From assembly GCA_018398585.1 (NCBI GenBank), contig JAGTTD010000013.1:4746492-4810491 (forward strand): 64,000 bases of DNA. The letters run 5' to 3'. The notes beneath the pieces are model-generated. The model did not search any database. It worked only from the letters and a program-made list of their open reading frames with translations, and was not told the origin of the DNA. Position numbers and translations under genes: made by a program. This document shows positions 56,686-64,000 of the stretch, piece after piece. This DNA comes from Simmondsia chinensis (Eukaryota > Streptophyta > Magnoliopsida > Caryophyllales > Simmondsiaceae). Numbering within the stretch: the stretch's first letter is position 1; each line of letters starts with the position of its first letter.

Positions 56686-58305
56686 CTACTCTTCCTCGTC
56701 AACATCGAGTTTCTTCATTTTCGTCTCTAATTCATCCTCGTTGCGATCGTTCTCCTCTTCAGATTCCTTCTCCTCATCGTCTCCTCCTTCCGGGTCATTT
56801 TCATCCAACGATCCTAGCATGTCAGGAGAATCCTTGACAATGGCTTGGACCTCATCGATACCCTCATCAGAGACGAAATTCCCATTAATGTTCAACAATT
56901 TGAAACCGGGTTTCTTCACCGCCATCTGGGCCAGGACCCTTGCACCTGCCCTTCTAATTGAGTTTGTACTGAAATCCAGTTCTTTTAGTTCAGCATGGTC
57001 TTCCTCAAGTGATTTGCTGATTTTTATAGCTCCCTCGTCCTTGAGTTCATTTTCAGCCAAGTTCAGCTTGGTAAGACGCTGCTTTGCAGCTATGCAAGCG
57101 GCAAGTGCAGGAGCAGCGGCAGATGTTATGTCATTTCCAGCCATGTCAAGAACCTCGAGTGAAGGAGCTGACTCCTTGAGAGCGTTTGCTATAGAGATCG
57201 CACCCTCATCTTCCAAGTTCAAGTAACTCAGATATGCCTCGGTTAGATTTGCATGCTTTGAAAGGGCTCTGCTCAAAGCTAAACCCGCTTCTACACCAAA
57301 CATGTTGTCTCGCAAGTCCAGTTTCTTCAAATAAGCACATCCTTCAAGAGCATCAGACAATGCAACGCCACCTTCGGAACCTACCCTCGTGGAGGAGCAC
57401 CTGAAATCTTCGAGTAAAGGTGAACGCTTGACAACTTCAGAAATAGCTATGGCACCTTCATCTCCGGTCATGTTGTTATGAAACTGGAGGACCTTCAGCT
57501 TCTCTGTGGATGGAACCAGCTCAGACACAGCACGTGCTGCTTCCTCTGAGATACCGTCATTCATCAGAAAGAGCTCCTTTAAGCTAGTTTGAGATTTGAG
57601 CAGTGTCCCAAATGCCCGAACACCCTTTTCACCCAAAGCGTTGTTTGAGAGATTTAGAGACCTCAACACGGAGCCTTGAAGAGCATCTGAGAATATGCTC
57701 ATGACTTGGAGCGCTTCCGCCTCTGGCCTACCTGCAATAAAATCTGATAAGTCTACTTCCTCCAATTGATCCTTGAGAGATGCCAAAATGGGCTCGGCAA
57801 CACGAGCTGCTCCCAAGCCAAAGCTTCTATTGCTGAAACATATCTTAGTATACGAGTTTCTGGGTTCCTTGAGTGCTTGCAGAAGCTCCTCAGCCTCTTC
57901 AGCCTCGATAAAGGCCCGTGGACCTTTTGATATATCAAAACAAGTTTCACGGACTTCTTCATTTGTAGGCATTTCCCTATCTTCTTTGGTTCTAGGACCT
58001 CTTTTAAGAACTTCAAGGATAAGTTTACTGCATTCCTTTGCATAAAGTTGGACTGCGGAACTTCCATCACCATCGGGCTCCTTTTCATAATGCTGATTTG
58101 CATTAGTAAAGGCCGTCTCTTCAATCTGTTTAGCATTCTCTTGAGCTTCTTCCTTGCTCAAACTTCCATACTTCTGGGTGAAAATGGTCGGTGTCGAGAG
58201 ATTGTTGGTCATCCGTTCAACAAGCATTTCCCTTGTGTTCTGGCTTGGAGGCCATAATTTAATTGAAAATGGCCTGCGCTCAGCAGTTTGCTTCATTTCC
58301 TCCAT
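56686..58305 (-). CDS. RAN GTPase-activating protein (RanGAP), plant WPP-domain type
   Basis: A single coding exon of 539 residues, close to the Arabidopsis RanGAP1/2 lengths. The N-terminal WPP domain (about residues 12-115; FSIKLWPPSQNTREMLVER, TPTIFTQKYG) targets plant RanGAP to the nuclear envelope and division plane. Leucine-rich repeats follow (about 180-480) with repeated LRSLNLSNNALGEKGVRA, LKKLDLRDNMFG, LEVLDMAGNDIT and LKELDFSTNSIR-type units. The C-terminus is strongly acidic (EGGDDEEKESEEENDRNEDE), as in all RanGAPs. The protein stimulates GTP hydrolysis by Ran on the cytoplasmic side, sustaining nucleocytoplasmic transport. The start ATG (58305) is 11 nt downstream of a probable 3' splice site, so an intron splits the 5' UTR. 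Confidence 0.95.
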   Translation of the reverse strand: MEEMKQTAERRPFSIKLWPPSQNTREMLVERMTNNLSTPTIFTQKYGSLSKEEAQENAKQIEETAFTNANQHYEKEPDGDGSSAVQLYAKECSKLILEVLKRGPRTKEDREMPTNEEVRETCFDISKGPRAFIEAEEAEELLQALKEPRNSYTKICFSNRSFGLGAARVAEPILASLKDQLEEVDLSDFIAGRPEAEALQVMSIFSDALQGSVLRSLNLSNNALGEKGVRAFGTLLKSQTSLKELFLMNDGISEEAARAVSELVPSTEKLKVLQFHNNMTGDEGAIAISEVVKRSPLLEDFRCSSTRVGSEGGVALSDALEGCAYLKKLDLRDNMFGVEAGLALSRALSKHANLTEAYLSYLNLEDEGAISIANALKESAPSLEVLDMAGNDITSAAAPALAACIAAKQRLTKLNLAENELKDEGAIKISKSLEEDHAELKELDFSTNSIRRAGARVLAQMAVKKPGFKLLNINGNFVSDEGIDEVQAIVKDSPDMLGSLDENDPEGGDDEEKESEEENDRNEDELETKMKKLDVDEEE

Positions 58306-58409
58306 TGCAGAAACAACTGCACATACAGGATACCACCATGTTAAACATTATACAAGATCAACTAATAGAAAAACAAACTTACTAACATGAGACCAAGCAT
58401 TGACATGCA

Positions 58410-58516
58410 ACAACAACAACAATCCCAGTGCCACAAGAGCCGGAGGAGGTGAGATGTACGCAGCCTTACCCCTTTAGAGTGTTATCTTAAAGAGATGTTG
58501 TGTCAAAGTGCCCCCA
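58410..58516 (-). mobile_element. Head-less SINE/LINE tail copy with 18-bp TSD, in the RanGAP leader intron
   Basis: 107-bp insert between ACCAAGCATTGACATGCA (58392-58409) and ACCAGGCATTGACATGCA (58517-58534), one mismatch. Minus-strand tail: CTCTAAAGGGGTAAGGCTGC, GTACATCTCACC, GGCACTGGGA, (TTG)n. Confidence 0.88.
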
Positions 58517-59214
58517 ACCAGGCATTGACATGCATAAATGCAAAAACTAAACTAAGGTTTTGGATGATAGCCAACTCTTCGAAATTTTCCAAATATATAA
58601 CCATTACTATCCCATTTATAAAAAATGTTACTGGAGGGAAGAAGTATTGGATTTTTCAACATATATTATGAAAAGAGATCCAGAAAGAAAAGCATTGCCC
58701 ACATAGGAATAAAAAGTGCCTCAATCACAAACAAATTATTAATATGCTTGCACAACCAACCCAGGAAATGCCGGAAGTAAGCATGGAAAAAGAAGAACCA
58801 AAACAAAATCAACGTCTTTCAGCAACTCAAACAGAACAGAAATTGTGTTTCACCCTTAAGAATAGCATCTCTAATAAATTCGAAGCCGTATACTATTCTC
58901 ATAAGTAGGATATTTGCTTGACATACAGGTATAATGCACACAGGAAACAACAATTAACCACAGAAACTAACCCCCCAAGCACACACAAAAGAAACTAACA
59001 AACAGAACTTGAAGATGAAGGAGAGGACATGGGAAGACAAAGGGCACGTATGTAATACTCTTTCATGTAAATTTAATCATTGACGGTAGAAACAAGTATA
59101 GTAAATATGGTACCGTTTGCCCTAGCTTTCAAAAAGTAGAGATGCAATATTTCAATCCAATAGCGTTATTTTGTTCCTTCTTCTAAAAATCTTCTCTCTA
59201 TTTTCTTCTTTCTT

Positions 59215-59350
59215 AAGGTTGTGTCCCCTCTGAAGCAACCCCTCTCTAGGGTAGCACAATGTTGGGGTAAAGCTGCGTACATTTTAGTGCCCCAGCGGGA
59301 CCCTGCCGCGGCGGGAGCCTCCATGAAGCACTGGGTTGTTGTTGTTGTGT
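59215..59350 (+). mobile_element. SINE/LINE tail copy in the RanGAP leader intron, opposite orientation
   Basis: AAGCAACCCCTCTCTAGGGT, TAGCACAATGTTGGGGTAAA, GCTGCGTACATTT, GGCGGGAGCC, GAAGCACTGGG and (TTG)n. No clear TSD. Confidence 0.7.
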
Positions 59351-60282
59351 TATATTGCTTCGATATCACTTAACCATTTGCAGTTTTAGCAATTAGTACC
59401 GAAAACAAAACCAATTTGAATTTGAATTCACTTAACCAAATGGGTTCCCTATAACTATGACACAAATACAAGCCACAATAAACCCAGGTCCTCAAACTAT
59501 TATATAAAATAAACAATCCCCATGAACACCCAGAAGCAAAAGTTCAAACAGAAGAGGAGATCTAACGGTAAAATTCAAACAACAGAGCAACAGATCTATA
59601 GTCCAAACATCAAAAAGAATAGAATTTTATGCATAACCCACAACAGATCTGCAACAATAACACAGAAATAAACAAAAAACACAGAAAGCGCGATAGAAAT
59701 CATTACCAAAAATGAAACCCTAAAAACCCTAGAAATGCGGAAAAGAAAATTTTGAAAAATTGAAAAAAGAAAACGTAAATTGAAAGAGAAGAAAGGAGTT
59801 GAAATGTACCCAATACTCAGATTTGGTTCAATCGTCGAATAAACACACAGAGAGAGAGAGAGAGAGAGAGGGAGGGAGAGTATAAGTAAGGGGAATGAGG
59901 GGGGAGTGGGGACCCAGATGTCATTTTCGAATTTGATTTTTTGAATTTTGTGCGTTCTTCATGATGAAAACCTCTGCGCCCTAACCCGCTTTTCAGATTT
60001 TCAAATTTTTGGGGTTTTTTATCCCTTTTTTTTTTTGGTATTGTGAAAACAAGAGAAAAAATTAGAGTAAGATTTTTTTTTTTAATTTAATAGAATAATA
60101 TTATTACCAAGACTTAAATATAGCATCTCTTTAAAAGATCAAATAGCATATATACATAGGATGAAAAATTTTTTCTACGATTGGTTTAATTTTCCTCCTC
60201 CTATGATTTTGTCTTCTCTTATAAAAGATCAAGTTCAATAGAGCATCTTGGGACTTTTTCTAACCAAAAAAAATAAAGCATC

Positions 60283-60385
60283 TCTTTAAGGTAATACCCT
60301 GAAGAGATTAAGTTGTGTACATGTCATACGTCCAGACTCTGCTTTGGTGGAAACTCTTGTGGCACATGATTTTTATTGTTATTAT
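60283..60385 (+). mobile_element. Decayed SINE/LINE tail copy
   Basis: GCATCTCTTTAAGGTAATACCCTGAAG, TTGTGTACATG, CAGACTCTGCTTTGGTGG and TTGTGGCACATGA, then TTAT repeats. Diverged from the other copies. Confidence 0.55.
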
Positions 60386-60835
60386 TACCAGAACAAAAAA
60401 ATCTATTTTTTACAAGAAAATTTTTATAGCTCTTATGTTTTGTTAGACACAACATACATTGATCGAATAAGGGCTTTGCCGTTTTGTTTTCTTATCTTTT
60501 GGTTCGTTCTGCGATATCCCTAATTTATAAGTGAATCATTTTCAGAGGCGGTTGACACATTCAGTGTTTGTTGATTTTCACTTTTTCTTTCTCATTGTTT
60601 TATTCTTTTTCTCGCCCTTTTTTTGTAATTTTTTTGTCCTTTGATCCCCGTTTATATATGAGCAAACTTAGAGCTCGTATGTACGAGTTGACTGTTTTAT
60701 ATTGCAACTTTATCATTAATTATTCAAAAAAGATCATTATTCTGATGATAATAATTTTTGTTTTGGCCATTATGACCCCCTTTAATTATACTTCAATACT
60801 AGGGTTTTTTTTTTTTTTTTTTTTTTTGGGATCAA

Positions 60836-61186
60836 TAGCGGTGGCCACAGGCAGAGTTAGGCTAAGTCCGACCCCAGGCCTAGCTCGATTTTTGACCAGA
60901 CCCGGGCCAGGCCTGGGTTTTGCTCCGGCCCAACGAGCCCGGCCTGGGGGCCTCTCCCCCCTTTTTAAAGATATATATAATTAAAGTATTATAATTTATT
61001 AAAAAATACATTTATAATAATATAACTAAAAATAAATTATAAAATAAGTTAAAAATGTTCAAATAATCCTCCAAATTGCCATAAAATGGGCTAGGAGGCC
61101 CCAGGCCCAGGCCTCAAGAGGCCCAAGCCCAAACCGAGCGCGGGTTCCAACCCGAGCAGGGCCCAGGGTGGGCCGAGTCGCCTCTA
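60836..61186. mobile_element. hAT-type MITE built of GGCCC/GGGCC words
   Basis: Bounded by perfect 8-bp TSD GGGATCAA (60828-60835, 61187-61194). Ends TAGCGGTGGCC and, inverted, TAGAGGCGACT. Arms are GC-rich GGCCC/GGGCCAGGCC words; the centre (60970-61070) is AT-rich. Same architecture as 43992-44498 but different words. Confidence 0.8.
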
Positions 61187-61224
61187 GGGATCAATAATAC
61201 TAGTTTGTATACATGCATTTATTT

Positions 61225-61465
61225 ACCAAAGAAGTTACCAACAAGCCTTCACTGGATCCCATTAAGACTTCGAAGTTAAGCGTGCTTGGGCGAGAGCAGT
61301 ACCAAGATGGGTGACCTCCTGAGAAGTCGCCACCCTCAAGTTGGGGGCACTCGAAAACAGCCTCTCTTCAGGGGTAATATACCCTGAAGGGGGAAGGTTG
61401 CGTACATCCGTCCCTCCAAGACCCAGGAGCACTGGATATGTCACTTTTTTTTTTGTTTTTTGTGC
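61225..61465 (+). mobile_element. 5S rRNA-headed SINE, near full length, 16-bp TSD
   Basis: The 241-bp body lies between ATACATGCATTTATTT at 61209-61224 and at 61466-61481 (identical). The head 61225-61335 aligns from about the first 5S nucleotides (TTACCAACAAG...CTGGATCCC), then CTTCGAAGTTAAGCGTGCTT, GGGCGAGAGCAGTACC and GATGGGTGACCTCCTGAGAA, with a small deletion near the 5S 3' end. The tail has TCAAGTTGGGGGCACTCG, AACAGCCTCTCTTC, ATACCCTGAAGGGGGAAGG, TTGCGTACATCC and GGAGCACTGG, and ends in a T-rich run rather than TTG repeats. Confidence 0.92.
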
Positions 61466-61913
61466 ATACATGCATTTATTTCTAAGGAGGGTCAACAATG
61501 ATTTTTCAAGGAGAGCGATATTGTTGGCAGAATTTTATGTTATTTGTTTTATAAGTTTGTTTTGGTTTCCGTCATTATCTTGTTAGTTTCTAGATATGGA
61601 CATAATCCTTTTCATTTTAATCGTCACCACCTTGTGAATTTGTTGAAATTTAATCTCATAAATTTTACAATTGCTATAGTCATAACTGAATCAGTTTAGT
61701 GTATATTCAAACAAGTCCTAAGCATTTGGTAGAAATCCACAAGAAAATGCAACCAAACATTAAGCCAAAAAATAAAAGGACTGAGCTAGGCAGGAACACT
61801 AATAACACGCACAAATAAAGTAGGGCCAATCTTTTCCCGAAGTGGCCCAAGCGGTTGCTTGGGGCCCAAGGTTCTCCAGGCCCTAGTGTTAGTTACTTTA
61901 ACATGGTACCAAT

Positions 61914-62023
61914 AATAACAAACCCAATGCCTAAAACGCTCCCGTCAAAATAGGGTCCAGAGGGTGAAATGTATGCAACCGTACCTCCACAGCGTACTAT
62001 CCTAAAGAGAGGCTATTTCCGAA
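61914..62023 (-). mobile_element. Head-less SINE/LINE tail copy
   Basis: Flanked by ACTTTAACATGGTACCAAT (61895-61913) and ACTTTAATAGGTTACCAAT (62024-62042), three mismatches, a plausible old TSD. The minus-strand body shows ACGGTTGCATACATTTC, CCTCTTTAGGATAGTA and GGCATTGGGTTTGTTATT. Confidence 0.7.
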
Positions 62024-62490
62024 ACTTTAATAGGTTACCAATGGATATATATTTGATCCTCAAGTACTAATAACAAAAGATAATCGAGAAAGAGGGTCCA
62101 GCATTATGATTTAAAGAAAGGTCCAACATAAATCACATGTAACATAAAATGGGTCCACTTCTAGGAATTTCAAACTAAAGAAAGAGAAGAGCAAATCTTA
62201 ATCCAATTAGGTTCCTAAAAACAAGAAAATAAATAAAAAGAACCCTACTTACTATTTGGACTCGGGGTACGAAGAGTAGCATAACAATTATACCAATGAA
62301 CCTATTAGATGGGTAAAGAATGATAGCTCTCCAACCGTTTCTTCACCTTATTTCCCCAATTTTCGTAGCCCCAAAATAGCAGTAATTGGAGGTAAAGATA
62401 ATCTTTAATGAAAAAGTATAACCTTTCAGTCTTTCCTTAAATTTCTAGCAAATTTTGGTATCCTCATTTTCAGAAGCAAGCTAGTATCTT

Positions 62491-62551
62491 TGTACCTACC
62501 TTGGCTAAAGCACCTTGAGGCAGTGGGTCTATTGTTGTCGGTTGTTGTTGT
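62491..62551 (+). mobile_element. Heavily 5'-truncated SINE/LINE tail (61 bp)
   Basis: Flanked by AAGCTAGTATCTT at 62478-62490 and 62552-62564. The body keeps CACCTTGAGGCAGTGGGTCT and ends in TTG repeats. Strong truncation with an exact TSD is typical of target-primed reverse transcription. Confidence 0.8.
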
Positions 62552-62736
62552 AAGCTAGTATCTTCGCAGGAACACTCATGTATATACTCATATAACAACT
62601 GTTCTCCACTTAGCTTTCCCTCCCCTCCCATCTATTTCCATCACTGAACTCTCCAAACAAGCATACAACAACCTCCACCCCCGCTCAACATATACCAAAA
62701 AAATCTATTATAAGCATTCACTTATACTCTTATGAT

Positions 62737-62860
62737 CAACCACCCACCACCCCCTAGTGCCACAAGGGCTTGGGGGAAGGGGAGGGTGGATGTACACAAC
62801 CTTACCCCATCAAGGTGCTACTACCCTCAAAGGAAGGCTATGTCCGAGGGCTCCCTACCC
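62737..62860 (-). mobile_element. Head-less SINE/LINE tail copy
   Basis: Minus-strand order: CGGACATAGCCTTCCTTTG, GGTAGTAGCACCTTGATGG, GGTAAGGTTGTGTACATCC and GCCCTTGTGGCACTAGG. The right end (62845-62860) starts with the same GGACATAGCC as the copy at 18843-18966. No TSD seen. Confidence 0.65.
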
Positions 62861-63386
62861 TAAAAGCAAAAACGAAACAATAAAGCAATAATAGAGCAAC
62901 AATAAAGCATGCAAGCAACAATAAGGTGGCAACATTCACAAACATGTACTAAAATCATATGATCAACATACACCAGAAAAAGGTATTCTAGCAAATTATA
63001 TCCTCAACTTGCAGGAATCCTTCCAATTAGTGTAGTGTGTCATGCACAAGTCATAATCCGACATGAAACTTGTATCGTTAAACAACCACCAATTTCCTAA
63101 ATCAACAAGTAACGGATATTCTAGCTTCAAGCACATTCAACAACAAAAATTTAACTCTGTGCATCAAAAATAACCCAACAATTCAGTATCAGCACAGAAA
63201 CCCCAGAAACCAGAGATAGCAACAATGAAGATAATATTTAACTACTAGCTTCAATATCAAACCAAAATCCAGCAACTGCAATTCAATTACCCACTAAACC
63301 AAATTAGAAGTCTTCAATATCAAGATAGATTATAAATTATGCATACTTAAAACCAGCAAAACAAATAGTTCTCTCTCCTCCACAAT

Positions 63387-63518
<132 letters not shown>

Positions 63519-63715
63519 TCAAGTGAAGGATAGTTTGGGTATTAATTAACTACACCCTTCCCCTAACTCTATAAATAAGGGTCTTCATTGTATAGGAAGA
63601 GTATAAATAAATTGTTTTGAGTCTCCCCATCCTCTCTCTCTTGGCTTCCCTCGCCCTTCCCTCTCTCTCTTCTTCCTCTTCCTACTACCCTCCTATCCTT
63701 ATATCCTTTACTACA

Positions 63716-63909
63716 GTTAAATTTCACGGCCTCTTGAGGCCCACCCGTGGAGTTGGGACATAGGAGATCTACATATAAGCTCAAGTGGGGTTCTATCCTA
63801 AAATCAACCGGTGTTAGATGGAGTAACTCACTAAGCTTATATATTGTCTCTTCTTTCCTACAACTCCTACGTGAGATTAACATTCTACTCACATATGAAG
63901 TTCTTTAAC
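63716..63909 (-). mobile_element. TRIM-type LTR in the RPS16 intron
   Basis: The minus-strand centre CCCACTTGAGCTTATATGTA and the ends GTTAAAGAACTTCATATG...GTGAAATTTAAC match the LTR family at 8417-9305 and 20294-20477. No internal region is visible in the window. Confidence 0.65.
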
Positions 63910-64000
63910 TACCTAACTTATGCTTCATACTTCACCGATTTAGATTTACTCATGGTAAGGCTTGGAATTAACTATCTATTAGAGTATAAAATCAATTCCC

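Larger units (their letters stand above)
58317..59809 (-). other. Predicted 5' UTR intron of RanGAP
   Basis: On the minus strand a donor (TTGG|GTACAT, exon end at 59810) and an acceptor (TGTGCAG|TTGTTTC, exon resumes at 58316) bracket 1.49 kb. The upstream leader contains a (TC)n run (59849-59869 in plus orientation as AG repeats). Leader introns often raise expression in plants. The intron holds two SINE-type copies. Confidence 0.6.
62042..63386. other. Region downstream of RPS16, no gene recognised apart from SINE pieces
   Basis: AT-rich sequence with the two SINE pieces listed. The part just left of 63387 is the RPS16 3' UTR. Confidence 0.4.

Noticed and set aside
56681..57226. 181-codon serine-rich plus-strand frame
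   Set aside because: Antisense shadow of the RanGAP acidic C-terminus and LRRs; Glu/Asp codons read as Ser/Phe on the other strand.
60568..60984. 138-codon hydrophobic frame
   Set aside because: Driven by T-rich DNA (Phe/Ile/Leu codons) and runs into the GGCCC-word MITE; not a membrane protein gene.
61262..61498. 78-codon minus-strand frame
   Set aside because: Lies across the 5S-headed SINE; an antisense reading of 5S-like DNA.

Overview
The window is nuclear DNA from a flowering plant, most likely a eudicot. It is AT-rich, with compact plant-type exons inside long repeat-filled introns and intergenic DNA dominated by LTR retrotransposons, TRIMs, MITEs, SINEs and LINE debris. The species cannot be named from the sequence alone.

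Four host genes are supported. (1) A single-exon FANTASTIC FOUR (FAF) family gene lies on the minus strand at 4865-5728. (2) A 13-exon gene on the plus strand, 42756-53263, encodes kinase-associated protein phosphatase (KAPP): membrane anchor, FHA domain, PP2C domain. All exon junctions join in frame to give 585 codons plus stop. (3) A RanGAP gene (WPP domain, leucine-rich repeats, acidic tail) lies on the minus strand at 56686-58305, with an intron in its 5' UTR. (4) The last exon of the 40S ribosomal protein S16 (uS9) gene lies on the minus strand at 63387-63486; the rest of that gene is beyond the window.

The repeats can be read in layers, many with exact target-site duplications (TSDs). 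1-20600 holds MITEs, a three-LTR TRIM (8417-9305), a 5S-headed SINE (13843-14090) and an RTE-type LINE 3' end (16257-16895). 20629-25983 is a complete but decayed Ty3/gypsy chromovirus of CRM-like type. 27852-38700 is a nest of insertions. It contains a non-autonomous LTR element carrying a PTB-like RRM, itself interrupted by a deletion derivative of another LTR element. It also contains a hAT-type MITE, a CRM-like solo LTR, a second relative of the non-autonomous LTR element on the opposite strand, and a TRIM inside a TRIM. 38722-41815 is a 3.1-kb fold-back element with 9-bp TSDs (Mutator-like), whose arms are arrays of a ~170-bp repeat. KAPP intron 1 (4.2 kb) carries a six-LTR tandem TRIM array with a hAT-type MITE inside it.

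The most interesting system is a SINE family whose 5' part is a 5S rRNA-like sequence and whose 3' part matches the end of the RTE LINE in the same window. Three copies are present (13843-14090, 47385-47600, 61225-61465), two of them with clear long TSDs, alongside about ten head-less or fragmentary relatives. The second is the pair of non-autonomous LTR elements with the captured RRM and a shared unknown coding block. The host genes look functionally independent of one another (meristem growth, receptor-kinase signalling, Ran cycle, translation).
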